A stretch of DNA of 5,309 bases from Desulfovibrio sp. Lineage in GTDB: Bacteria > Desulfobacterota > Desulfovibrionia > Desulfovibrionales > Desulfovibrionaceae. Under the pieces are notes generated by a model. The model worked only from the letters and a program-made list of their open reading frames with translations. It ran no database searches and was not told the origin of the DNA. Made by a program: the position numbers and the translations under genes. The stretch lies in contig JAAUYY010000007.1 of the NCBI GenBank assembly GCA_014804865.1, forward strand, positions 2,881 to 8,189, read 5' to 3'. Shown piece by piece: positions 1 to 5,202 of the stretch. Position 1 is the stretch's first letter, and each line of letters begins with the position of its first letter.

Positions 1-223
1 CGATCTTGTTCGCGCCCACGCCCTTGAGCACAACGTCAAATTCGGTCTTTTCCTCGGGGGCCGGGCCAGCCTCCGCGCCAGCCGCGGGCGCCATGACCAT
101 GGCGGCCGCGGGAGCGGCGGCGGACACGCCGAATTTTTCTTCAAGTTCCTTGATAAATTCGGACAGTTCGAGAACTGTCATATTGGAAATAAATTCTACG
201 ACTTCTTCTTTGGTAACGGCCAT
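1..223 (-). CDS. rplL: Ribosomal protein bL12 (L7/L12), N-terminal part, cut by window edge
   Basis: bL12 is the multi-copy stalk protein that binds uL10 through its N-terminal domain and recruits GTPase factors, including EF-Tu, through its C-terminal domain. The 74 visible codons begin [15 protein letters not shown], followed by the dimerisation helices (residues about 1-33, ending LEEKFGVS). Next comes an Ala/Pro/Gly-rich flexible hinge (about 34-57), then the start of the C-terminal domain ([17 protein letters not shown]). A full protein is usually about 120-130 residues, so a little over half is present and the rest lies below position 1. The ATG at 221-223 is supported by AGGAG (minus strand, 230-234) six bases upstream. 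It starts 30 nt after the rplJ stop, the usual rplJ-rplL pairing. Identification is very secure. Confidence 0.97.
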   Translation of the reverse strand, partial: MAVTKEEVVEFISNMTVLELSEFIKELEEKFGVSAAAPAAAMVMAPAAGAEAGPAPEEKTEFDVVLKGVGANKI

Positions 224-253
224 GATCTTCTCCTGTCGGAATGGCTATTTGGT

Positions 254-784
254 TTATTGAGCGGAAGCGCTTCCCTTCTTTTCCTCTATCGCCTTCAGGG
301 CGTAGAGCAATCCTCTTACTACATTGGCCAAAAGCGATACAAAATTGCCCGGCACGGCGTTCATCGTGCCCAGCAATTGGCCGAGCAATTGCTCGCGGCT
401 TGGCAACTTGGCCAGAGCTTCAACCTGGGCGGAGGTCATTTCCTTGCCGTCCAGACTCGCCGTTCGCAAGGCGAAAAGCTTGCTTTGCTTGGCAAAATCG
501 CTTAAGGCCTTCGCGACTTGCACCGGATCGTCAAAGGCGAAGGCGATGGCGCAGTTCTCATGGAACTTGTCCTTGATAACTTCGTGTTTGCCATCTGAAA
601 GAGCGATTCTCGCAAGGGTGTTTTTGACGACGTGATATTCGCCGCCCGCTTCGCGCAAGCGCGCCCTTAAACCAGTCAGCTCTTCCACTGTCATGCCCTT
701 GAAGTCGGTGATCGCCGCCAGAGAAGCGTCGTTGGCTTTCGCCTTTACGCTCTCTATGATGACGGCTTTTTCGGATCTGTTCAC
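254..784 (-). CDS. rplJ: Ribosomal protein uL10 (L10), GTG start
   Basis: uL10 is the base of the ribosomal stalk: its N-terminal domain binds 23S rRNA next to uL11 and its C-terminal helix carries bL12 dimers. The 176-residue product starts [16 protein letters not shown]. It contains the family region [20 protein letters not shown] (residues about 26-45) and [11 protein letters not shown] (about 52-62). The C-terminal part is helical, with [20 protein letters not shown]. The length matches the family. The start codon is GTG (782-784), chosen because GAGGAG (minus strand, 790-795) sits five bases upstream and the protein begins where relatives begin. It follows a 167-nt leader that folds like the L10 autoregulatory element, so feedback control by uL10-bL12 is inferred. 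It is followed by rplL. Confidence 0.97.
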   Translation of the reverse strand: MNRSEKAVIIESVKAKANDASLAAITDFKGMTVEELTGLRARLREAGGEYHVVKNTLARIALSDGKHEVIKDKFHENCAIAFAFDDPVQVAKALSDFAKQSKLFALRTASLDGKEMTSAQVEALAKLPSREQLLGQLLGTMNAVPGNFVSLLANVVRGLLYALKAIEEKKGSASAQ

Positions 785-789
785 GCGAA

Positions 790-795
790 CTCCTC
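790..795 (-). promoter_or_regulatory. Strong ribosome binding site deciding the rplJ GTG start
   Basis: GAGGAG on the minus strand, five bases before the GTG at 784, is the best Shine-Dalgarno match in this leader. No ATG of the right frame with comparable spacing lies nearby, so it fixes the non-ATG start. It lies just downstream of the folded leader at 801-880, so the fold could control its accessibility. Confidence 0.8.
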
Positions 796-800
796 GCTTT

Positions 801-880
801 GGGGTTAACAGTCGGAAAGCCGAGCCAAAGAACAGTCTGGACAGGACTTACGCCGAGCGGCCTGTCGTCTTCGACCCGAT
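801..880 (-). promoter_or_regulatory. Probable L10 leader (uL10-bL12 autoregulatory mRNA structure)
   Basis: The 167-nt gap between rplA and rplJ folds on the minus strand in the manner of the known L10 leader. A six-pair stem joins GACAGG (861-866) to CCTGTC (840-845) around a 15-nt loop. Next to it are the asymmetric strands GTCGAAGAC and CAGAC, where leaders of this family carry their kinked internal loop. A small hairpin TCGG-CTTT-CCGA follows. GGGT near 874-877 can pair with ACCC near 801-804 to close the whole structure, which ends only a few bases before the ribosome binding site. In E. coli and other bacteria this element binds the uL10(bL12)4 complex and represses rplJ-rplL translation. 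The pairings are seen directly; the assignment is by position and resemblance. Confidence 0.7.
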
Positions 881-901
881 TTTCAATCCTGCATGAAAGC
901 C

Positions 902-930
902 GGAGCGGCGAAAAGATTTCGACGCGCTCC
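902..930 (-). other. Stem-loop just after rplA
   Basis: On the minus strand GGAGCG (925-930) pairs with CGCTCC (902-907). Inside it CGAAA (917-921) pairs with TTTCG (909-913) around a TCT loop, giving eleven pairs with an asymmetric internal loop. It begins about 20 nt after the rplA stop and lies upstream of the L10 leader. No run of T follows it on the minus strand (the next bases are GGCTTTC), so it does not look like an intrinsic terminator. It could be a processing or stability element, or an outer part of the rplJ leader. Confidence 0.45.
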
Positions 931-951
931 TATAAAACGTTTTAACGGGAG

Positions 952-1668
952 CTAGGAACTGGCTCCCTCGAGAAATTTCTTTACCTGGCCCATGTCCACT
1001 TTCAAGCCTGGACCCATGGTCGTGGAAACGCCCATCGACTGCATATACGTTCCCTTCGCGCCGGAGGGCTTCAATCGGTTTACGGCTTCGAGCAGGGCCT
1101 TGAGATTTCCCAGTATTTTTTCCTGACCAAAAGATTTCTTGCCGAGGGGAGCGTGCAAGACGCCGGCCTTGTCAACCTTGAAATCTACGCGACCGGCTTT
1201 TAACTCGTTCACAGCCTTGGCCACGTCAAAAGTAACGGAGCCTGTTTTCGCGTTGGGCATCAAGCCCCTTGGTCCTAAAACGCGACCAACCTGACCAACC
1301 AGAGCCATGACATCCGGCGTCGCGACGGCCGCGTCAAATTCGAGCCAGCCGTCTTTTATTTTCTGAACCAGATCTTCGGCGCCTACGATGTCGGCTCCAG
1401 CCGCTTTGGCTTCGGCCTGTTTTTCGCCCTTGGCAAAGACTGCTACGCGCACTTCCTTGCCCAGTCCATGGGGCAAAGTAACGGCTCCCCGCACCATTTG
1501 ATCGGAATATTTTGGATCGACGCCCAATTTCAGTGCGACGTCCACTGTTTCGTCAAAATTCGCGTAAGCGGATTCCAGCGATTTGCTTACCGCGTCTTCC
1601 ACTGAATATTTTTGTTGCAAATCGATATTTTCGACCGCTTTATTAAATTTTTTGCCATGCTTGGGCAT
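952..1668 (-). CDS. rplA: Ribosomal protein uL1 (L1)
   Basis: uL1 forms the mobile L1 stalk by the E site, helps eject deacylated tRNA and, in many bacteria, represses its own rplK-rplA mRNA. The product is 238 residues, close to the usual 230-240. It opens with [16 protein letters not shown] and carries the family signature [15 protein letters not shown] (residues about 129-143). Near the C-terminus is TTMGPGL, with Thr217-Met218-Gly219-Pro220, the RNA-contacting segment of the family. The ATG at 1666-1668 has AAAGGA (minus strand, 1677-1682) eight bases upstream. It lies 60 nt after rplK, consistent with an rplK-rplA pair translated together. The stop is TAG. No defect is visible. Confidence 0.97.
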   Translation of the reverse strand: MPKHGKKFNKAVENIDLQQKYSVEDAVSKSLESAYANFDETVDVALKLGVDPKYSDQMVRGAVTLPHGLGKEVRVAVFAKGEKQAEAKAAGADIVGAEDLVQKIKDGWLEFDAAVATPDVMALVGQVGRVLGPRGLMPNAKTGSVTFDVAKAVNELKAGRVDFKVDKAGVLHAPLGKKSFGQEKILGNLKALLEAVNRLKPSGAKGTYMQSMGVSTTMGPGLKVDMGQVKKFLEGASS

Positions 1669-1728
1669 TTTTTATATCCTTTCGTTTTATCGCCAGTCCT
1701 ATCGCGCGCCGCGAAAGAGACGGGATGG

Positions 1729-2151
1729 CTATTTTATTTCAATGCCCATGCTTCGGGCCGTGCCGGCGATGGTCTTGATCGCGGCGTCAAGCGACGCCGC
1801 GTTCAGATCGGGCATTTTTAATTTTGCGATTTCCTCGACCTGAGCCGGAGAAATTTTGCCCACCTTGGTACGGTTCGGTTCGCCGGAGCCTTTCTCCAGT
1901 TTCGCGGCCTTCATGATCAATACGGCCGCGGGAGGCGTCTTGGTAATGAAACTGAAAGAGCGATCGGCGTACACAGTGATCACGACGGGGATGATCATGC
2001 CTTTTTGATCCTGCGTGCGCGCATTAAATTCCTTGCAAAACGACATGATATTGAGGCCATGCTGACCAAGCGCGGGACCGACTGGCGGCGAAGGATTGGC
2101 CGCGCCCGCCGGAATTTGCAATTTTATTTTAGCTACTTCTTTCTTTGCCAT
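1729..2151 (-). CDS. rplK: Ribosomal protein uL11 (L11)
   Basis: uL11 binds the GTPase-associated region of 23S rRNA at the stalk base and is where thiostrepton-type antibiotics act; it is also needed for RelA activation in bacteria that have it. The 140-residue product matches the family length of 140-145. Its N-terminal domain (about 1-70) has the proline-rich [18 protein letters not shown] segment that contacts the antibiotic. The C-terminal rRNA-binding domain includes [20 protein letters not shown] and ends ARSMGIEIK. The ATG at 2149-2151 has AAGGA (minus strand, 2161-2165) nine bases upstream. It follows a 121-nt leader after nusG, long for this tight cluster, where uL1 feedback control would be expected. 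Confidence 0.98.
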   Translation of the reverse strand: MAKKEVAKIKLQIPAGAANPSPPVGPALGQHGLNIMSFCKEFNARTQDQKGMIIPVVITVYADRSFSFITKTPPAAVLIMKAAKLEKGSGEPNRTKVGKISPAQVEEIAKLKMPDLNAASLDAAIKTIAGTARSMGIEIK

Positions 2152-2272
2152 TATCTTTTATCCTTATAGCGAGAACGCCAGAAGTCGATTTGGAGTCGAG
2201 ATCTCTTGAAACTCGCGAAACGATTGGGTTCGAGAAGCTCGATCGCGGAGTCGCGGCTTGTCGCTCGCTGTC
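2152..2272 (-). promoter_or_regulatory. nusG-rplK intergenic leader, candidate uL1 feedback site
   Basis: This 121-nt gap precedes the rplK-rplA pair. In E. coli and others the matching leader carries the uL1 binding site that represses both genes; I infer the same job here from position only, as I could not identify a definite uL1 box. Visible structure includes a hairpin TCGAG-CTT-CTCGA (2230-2242), a palindrome GAGATCTC (2198-2205), and an imperfect direct repeat (2180-2198 and 2233-2253). There is no T-run after a strong stem, so no terminator is seen, and no convincing promoter. Confidence 0.4.
2180..2253 (-). repeat. Imperfect direct repeat in the rplK leader
   Basis: On the minus strand CGACTCC, a short variable stretch, then ATCGA(G)CTTCT occurs twice, at 2233-2253 and 2180-2198. 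The 21-nt and 19-nt copies align with two single-base gaps and about two mismatches. The copies are separated by about 34 nt. Whether this is a true duplication or chance in a CGA-rich leader cannot be decided by eye. Confidence 0.4.
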
Positions 2273-2860
2273 CTAACCCTTTGACACGTATTTAAAATCC
2301 AGCTCTACCGGAGTCTGCCGACCAAAAACGGAGACGGAAACTCGCAATTTTCCCTTGTCGTGGTTCACGTCTTCGACGACGCCGTTGAAATCCTTGAAGG
2401 GGCCTTCGAGCACGCGCACTTCGTCGCCGATCTCGTAATCGAATTTCGGGCGCGGCTTGTCCTGACGCAATTCCATGAGCTTGAGAATGCTCTCGGCTTC
2501 TCCGTTCATCATGGGCGCTGGGCGATTCTTGCCGCCTACGAAACCTGTTACCTTGGGAATTGTCTGCACTAGATGCCAGGAAAAATCGGTCATGATCATC
2601 CTGACCATAATATAACCGGGGAAGAGTTTGCGAGTTGTGGTGCGCGGCTCCAGCTTTTGCTTGCTGGGCTCCTGCACCTTTTCTGTGGGAACGACTACCT
2701 TTTCGATTAGACCCTTGTCCTGTCCAGTGCGACGCATTTCATCGATAGTCTTTTTTACGCGTTGCTCAAAACCGGAATAGGTATGGACAATGTACCAGCG
2801 AGGCTTTTTGCTTAATTCGCCTCCATCGTCTATGACTGGTTCTTCGTTAGATTCTATCAT
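2273..2860 (-). CDS. nusG: Transcription elongation and antitermination factor NusG
   Basis: NusG binds the clamp of RNA polymerase through its NGN domain, suppresses pausing, and through its KOW domain contacts Rho or ribosomal protein uS10, coupling transcription to translation. The product is 195 residues. An acidic N-terminal tail of about 20 residues precedes the NGN domain, which begins WYIVHTYSGFEQRVKK (22-37) and includes FPGYIMVRM. The KOW domain (about 143-195) has VRVLEGPFKDFNGVV and ends FKYVSKG. Length is slightly above the E. coli protein (181) because of the N-terminal tail. The ATG at 2858-2860 is eight bases after the secE stop, and AAGGG overlaps that stop, so translation is probably coupled to secE. 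The stop is TAG. Confidence 0.97.
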   Translation of the reverse strand: MIESNEEPVIDDGGELSKKPRWYIVHTYSGFEQRVKKTIDEMRRTGQDKGLIEKVVVPTEKVQEPSKQKLEPRTTTRKLFPGYIMVRMIMTDFSWHLVQTIPKVTGFVGGKNRPAPMMNGEAESILKLMELRQDKPRPKFDYEIGDEVRVLEGPFKDFNGVVEDVNHDKGKLRVSVSVFGRQTPVELDFKYVSKG

Positions 2861-2868
2861 GGCGCCCT

Positions 2869-3108
2869 TTAAGCCAGAATGGCCTTGATTAGACTGGAGA
2901 GGCCCAAATCAATAAGCCCTAAAATTATTGCCATTATGGCCACAAAACCCAATACGGCGAAAGTCGCCTTGCGCGTTTCTTTCCAGGTGGGCCATGTTAC
3001 CTTGCGCAATTCCGCGCGACACGCTTCGACGTACCGGATAAAGCGGACTATTGGATTTGGTTTTGATTCGGCTTTTGTATCCTGGCTTTGAGCCTGTTTT
3101 TTTGCCAT
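2869..3108 (-). CDS. secE: Protein translocase subunit SecE
   Basis: SecE is the small clamp subunit of the SecYEG channel in the cytoplasmic membrane and stabilises SecY. The 79-residue product is of the short single-span type. A Lys/Gln-rich soluble N-terminus (1-20) leads into the amphipathic helix with the family core AELRKVTWPTWKETRKAT (32-49). One transmembrane helix follows at about 50-70 (FAVLGFVAIMAIILGLIDLGL). E. coli SecE has three spans; most bacteria have one, as here. The ATG at 3106-3108 lies 20 nt after the CCA end of tRNA-Trp; the only purine-rich stretch before it is GCGAGCGAGA, a weak ribosome binding site. It is tightly followed by nusG, the near-universal secE-nusG pair. 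Confidence 0.96.
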   Translation of the reverse strand: MAKKQAQSQDTKAESKPNPIVRFIRYVEACRAELRKVTWPTWKETRKATFAVLGFVAIMAIILGLIDLGLSSLIKAILA

Positions 3109-3128
3109 TTCTCGCTCGCGTAATAAAA

Positions 3129-3205
3129 TGGCAGGGTAGGAGGGATTCGAACCCCCAGCGAGCGGTTTTGGAGACCGCTGCTCTAGCCGTTAGAGCTACT
3201 ACCCT
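3129..3205 (-). tRNA. tRNA-Trp (anticodon CCA)
   Basis: A full 77-nt cloverleaf folds on the minus strand. The acceptor is AGGGTAG/CTACCCT, the D stem GCTC/GAGC and the anticodon stem GCGGT/ACCGC. The loop is CTCCAAA, giving anticodon CCA, and the T arm is GGGGG-TTCGAAT-CCCTC. Discriminator G73 and the A1-U72 pair are known tryptophan identity features. The 3' CCA is encoded (3129-3131). It sits between rpmG and secE in one orientation, so it is probably cut out of the operon transcript by RNase P and 3' processing nucleases. Confidence 0.97.
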
Positions 3206-3211
3206 GCGCGC

Positions 3212-3235
3212 CGGACGAACGGAGTATTTCGTCCG
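3212..3235 (-). other. 8-bp stem-loop between rpmG and tRNA-Trp
   Basis: On the minus strand CGGACGAA (3228-3235) pairs perfectly with TTCGTCCG (3212-3219) around an eight-base loop. It lies between the rpmG stop and the tRNA-Trp 5' end, six bases from the mature tRNA. No T-run follows, and the co-oriented tRNA and secE need read-through, so a terminator is unlikely. It could protect the 3' end of the tuf-rpmG mRNA after tRNA excision or guide processing; that role is inference. Confidence 0.55.
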
Positions 3236-3252
3236 CTCGTCGGAATTTTTAT

Positions 3253-3402
3253 TTATCTGGTCTCTCTGTGCAATGTGTGTTTCTTGTCCCAGGGACAATA
3301 CTTCTTCATTTCCAGACGACCAGTCGTAGTTTTCTTGTTTTTCCTTGTGCTATAATTGCGTCGCTTGCATTCTGTGCAAGCCATAATGACATTGACTCTC
3401 AT
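3253..3402 (-). CDS. rpmG: Ribosomal protein bL33 (L33)
   Basis: bL33 is a small zinc-ribbon type protein of the large subunit near the E site. The 49-residue reading frame starts [20 protein letters not shown] and continues through [20 protein letters not shown] to end KHTLHRETR. This matches the family over its whole length. The metal-binding side chains are Cys9, Cys12 and Cys36; the fourth place, often Cys, is Asp39 (CPWD), a form I recall from Desulfovibrio-like relatives. The ATG at 3400-3402 comes three bases after the tuf stop (TAA-TTT-ATG). The only ribosome binding sequence is a weak GAG inside the end of tuf, so translation is probably coupled to tuf. The gene is short enough to be missed by length-limited gene calling. 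Identification is secure. Confidence 0.96.
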   Translation of the reverse strand: MRVNVIMACTECKRRNYSTRKNKKTTTGRLEMKKYCPWDKKHTLHRETR

Positions 3403-3405
3403 AAA

Positions 3406-4599
3406 TTACTCGAGGATTTCGGTTACCACTCCGGAGCCGACGGTCTTGCCGCCTTCGCGAATGGCGAAGCGCAGTCCCTTTTCCATGGCGATGGGGGCGA
3501 TCAGTTCCACAGTGAAGGAAACGTTGTCGCCGGGCATAACCATGTCGACGCCTTCGGGCAATTCGATCACGCCGGTTACGTCGGTCGTGCGGAAATAGAA
3601 CTGCGGACGATAACCGCTGAAGAACGCCGTTTTGCGACCGCCTTCGTCCTTGGAGAGGACGTAAACTTCGGCTTTGAATTTCTTGTGAGGCGTAATGGAC
3701 TTGGGAGCGGCGAGAACCTGACCGCGCTCCACTTCGTCGCGTTTGGTGCCGCGCAGAAGCACGCCGATATTGTCGCCGGCCTGACCCTGATCCAGCAATT
3801 TGCGGAACATTTCAACGCCCGTGCAGGTAGTTTTCTGCGTGGGCTTGATGCCTACGATCTCGACTTCGTCGCCGACCTTGATGACGCCGCGCTCGACTCT
3901 GCCCGTTACGACAGTGCCGCGACCGGAAATAGAGAACACGTCTTCGATGGGCATCAAGAAGGGCTTGTCTATTTCGCGCTTCGGCTCGGGTATAAAGTCG
4001 TCGCAAGCGGCCAAAAGCTCATCGATGCATTTGGCCTCGGGAGCGTCCGCCTGCTCGCACTCGAGCGCCTTTAGCGCGGAACCGCGAATAACAGGCACAT
4101 CGTCGCCCGGGAAGCCGTAGGAGGAAAGCAATTCGCGCATTTCCATCTCGACCAGCTCGAGAAGTTCCGGATCGTCGACCATATCGGTCTTGTTCAGGAA
4201 TACGACCAGCTGCGGAACGCCGACCTGACGGGCGAGAAGAATGTGCTCGCGAGTCTGGGCCATCGGGCCGTCGTTGGCCGCGACCACCAATATGCCGCCG
4301 TCCATCTGCGCGGCGCCGGTGATCATGTTTTTGATGTAGTCGGCGTGACCAGGGCAGTCGACGTGGGCGTAATGCCGCTTGGGAGTCTCGTATTCGACAT
4401 GCGCCGTGGCGATGGTTATGCCGCGTTCCTTTTCTTCAGGAGCCTTATCGATTTCGTCGTAGGACACAAAGTTGCCTTCGCCCTTGAGACCGGCAATTTT
4501 TGTGATGGCGGCGGTAAGAGTTGTCTTTCCGTGGTCAATATGGCCAATGGTGCCAATGTTTACATGCGGCTTTTTGCGTTCGTATTTCGCTTTGCCCAT
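3406..4599 (-). CDS. tuf: Translation elongation factor EF-Tu
   Basis: EF-Tu is the GTPase that carries aminoacyl-tRNA to the ribosomal A site in the cytoplasm. The 397-residue product is full length. Domain 1 holds the P-loop GHIDHGKT (19-26), switch I with [14 protein letters not shown] (59-72), DCPGH (81-85, the catalytic His is 85) and NKTD (136-139). Domains 2 and 3 (about 212-397) include [16 protein letters not shown], the [18 protein letters not shown] region and the C-terminus [16 protein letters not shown] and the overall sequence resemble Desulfovibrio EF-Tu. The motif after domain 1 strand 5 reads [10 protein letters not shown], whereas DGPMPQTREH is near universal. The ATG at 4597-4599 has AGGGAG (minus strand, 4608-4613) eight bases upstream. 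It follows tRNA-Gly by 150 nt and precedes rpmG by 3 nt, so co-transcription with both is expected. Other tuf copies cannot be judged from this window. Confidence 0.98.
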   Translation of the reverse strand: MGKAKYERKKPHVNIGTIGHIDHGKTTLTAAITKIAGLKGEGNFVSYDEIDKAPEEKERGITIATAHVEYETPKRHYAHVDCPGHADYIKNMITGAAQMDGGILVVAANDGPMAQTREHILLARQVGVPQLVVFLNKTDMVDDPELLELVEMEMRELLSSYGFPGDDVPVIRGSALKALECEQADAPEAKCIDELLAACDDFIPEPKREIDKPFLMPIEDVFSISGRGTVVTGRVERGVIKVGDEVEIVGIKPTQKTTCTGVEMFRKLLDQGQAGDNIGVLLRGTKRDEVERGQVLAAPKSITPHKKFKAEVYVLSKDEGGRKTAFFSGYRPQFYFRTTDVTGVIELPEGVDMVMPGDNVSFTVELIAPIAMEKGLRFAIREGGKTVGSGVVTEILE

Positions 4600-4749
4600 T
4601 TTTAGGTCTCCCTGGAAAAATTGTTTGGCGGCTTAAAAATTAAGCGCCTCATGAAGCTCGTCGCCGTATATCCGCGCAACCCGCTTACGCCCTTTCTCCC
4701 CGTTAGGGGAAAACGCTATGGCATGAGGATAGGGGAAGGATGATGTGAT
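4600..4749 (-). promoter_or_regulatory. tuf leader with stem-loop (tRNA-Gly to tuf spacer)
   Basis: This 150-nt spacer has no gene. Its clearest structure is a stem-loop at 4627-4648: GCTTAA pairs with TTAAGC around three bases, extended by GGC/GCC past a one-base bulge, nine pairs in all. It lies about 27 nt upstream of the tuf start. On the minus strand a T-run follows only after seven other bases (AAACAATTTTT), so it is at best a weak attenuator, or a 5' protecting structure for tuf mRNA after tRNA-Gly is cut away. A second short hairpin TCCCC-TAAC-GGGGA lies at 4697-4710. No good promoter was found here, suggesting tuf depends on the promoter upstream of the tRNAs. Confidence 0.4.
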
Positions 4750-4825
4750 TGGAGCGGGAAACGGGACTCGAACCCGCAACCCTCAGCTTGGAAGGCTGAT
4801 GCTCTACCAATTGAGCTATTCCCGC
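4750..4825 (-). tRNA. tRNA-Gly (anticodon UCC)
   Basis: A 76-nt cloverleaf folds on the minus strand. The acceptor is GCGGGAA/TTCCCGC, the D stem GCTC/GAGC and the anticodon stem TCAGC/GCTGA. The loop is CTTCCAA, giving anticodon UCC, and the T arm is GCGGG-TTCGAGT-CCCGT. Discriminator U73 and C35-C36 fit glycine identity. The CCA is encoded at 4750-4752. It is the last of three tRNAs before tuf, the same order as tyrU-glyT ahead of tufB in E. coli. Confidence 0.97.
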
Positions 4826-4938
4826 GCCTGAATGCCAAGCCTGAAAGTTTAATCTTTCATGCCGACAGATTGTAGTTCCCCGACAGCCAAACCTGTCTCC
4901 TACAGCCAAGGCATATTTTTTCGCTTTTCCAGTCGGTA
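4826..4938 (-). other. tRNA-Tyr to tRNA-Gly spacer with small hairpins
   Basis: These 113 nt hold no gene or extra tRNA that I can see. On the minus strand TGAAAG/CTTTCA (4842-4859) forms a six-pair hairpin. A second five-pair hairpin, GACAG/CTGTC, lies nearer tRNA-Tyr at about 4882-4897. The spacer is unusually long for a tRNA cluster but shows no promoter or terminator; the hairpins may help separate the tRNAs during processing. Confidence 0.35.
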
Positions 4939-5024
<86 letters not shown>

Positions 5025-5072
5025 ATTTCGCGCCCGTTTCAAAACGGATATCGCGGCGACCGACTTGCCGAC

Positions 5073-5148
5073 TGGAGCTGGCGATGGGACTTGAACCCGC
5101 AACCTACTGATTACAAATCAGTTGCTCTACCGATTGAGCTACGCCAGC
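5073..5148 (-). tRNA. tRNA-Thr (anticodon UGU)
   Basis: A 76-nt cloverleaf folds on the minus strand. The acceptor is GCTGGCG/CGCCAGC, the D stem GCTC/GAGC and the anticodon stem ACTGA/TCAGT. The loop is TTTGTAA, giving anticodon UGU, and the discriminator is U73. CCA is encoded at 5073-5075. The T arm is GCGGG-TTCAAGT-CCCAT: position 49-65 is a G-U pair and 50-64 is a C-A mismatch, while the neighbouring tRNA-Gly has the same 5' strand with G64 and pairs normally. This is the first tRNA of the cluster, 48 nt before tRNA-Tyr, with a five-pair hairpin (5034-5047) between them. Confidence 0.95.
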
Positions 5149-5159
5149 GGCAAGTTGGA

Positions 5160-5188
5160 TATTTAAAGCATTTTTATTTTTTTGGCAA
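5160..5188 (-). promoter_or_regulatory. Candidate sigma-70 type promoter for the tRNA-tuf operon
   Basis: On the minus strand TTGCCA (5183-5188) matches the -35 consensus at five of six bases. After a 16-nt A-rich spacer comes TTAAAT (5161-5166), a four-of-six match to the -10 element; TAAATA one base on would give 17 nt. Transcription would begin a few bases before the tRNA-Thr 5' end at 5148. It is the only reasonable promoter seen in the window and lies right after the upstream gene's stop. Confidence 0.5.
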
Positions 5189-5202
5189 GAAATATTTTAT
5201 AT

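Noticed and set aside
933..944. Perfect 12-nt palindrome TAAAACGTTTTA after rplA as an operator
   Set aside because: No promoter with a credible -35 overlaps it, and a single short AT-rich palindrome can arise by chance; kept only as a remark.
2163..2168. TATAAG on the minus strand as a -10 box for an rplK promoter
   Set aside because: It is only about 12 nt from the rplK start, would leave almost no leader, has no acceptable -35 at 16-18 nt, and overlaps the ribosome binding site.
2909..3298. Minus-strand frame of 129 codons across secE, tRNA-Trp and rpmG
   Set aside because: It runs out of frame through three identified genes, including a tRNA, and has no family resemblance.
3268..4074. 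Long plus-strand open frame (268 codons) opposite tuf and rpmG
   Set aside because: It lies antisense to two securely identified genes, resembles no family I know, and mirrors the third-position bias of tuf.
4697..4710. Short GC hairpin as a terminator between tRNA-Gly and tuf
   Set aside because: The stem is only five pairs and is followed on the minus strand by GAAAGGG, not a T-run.
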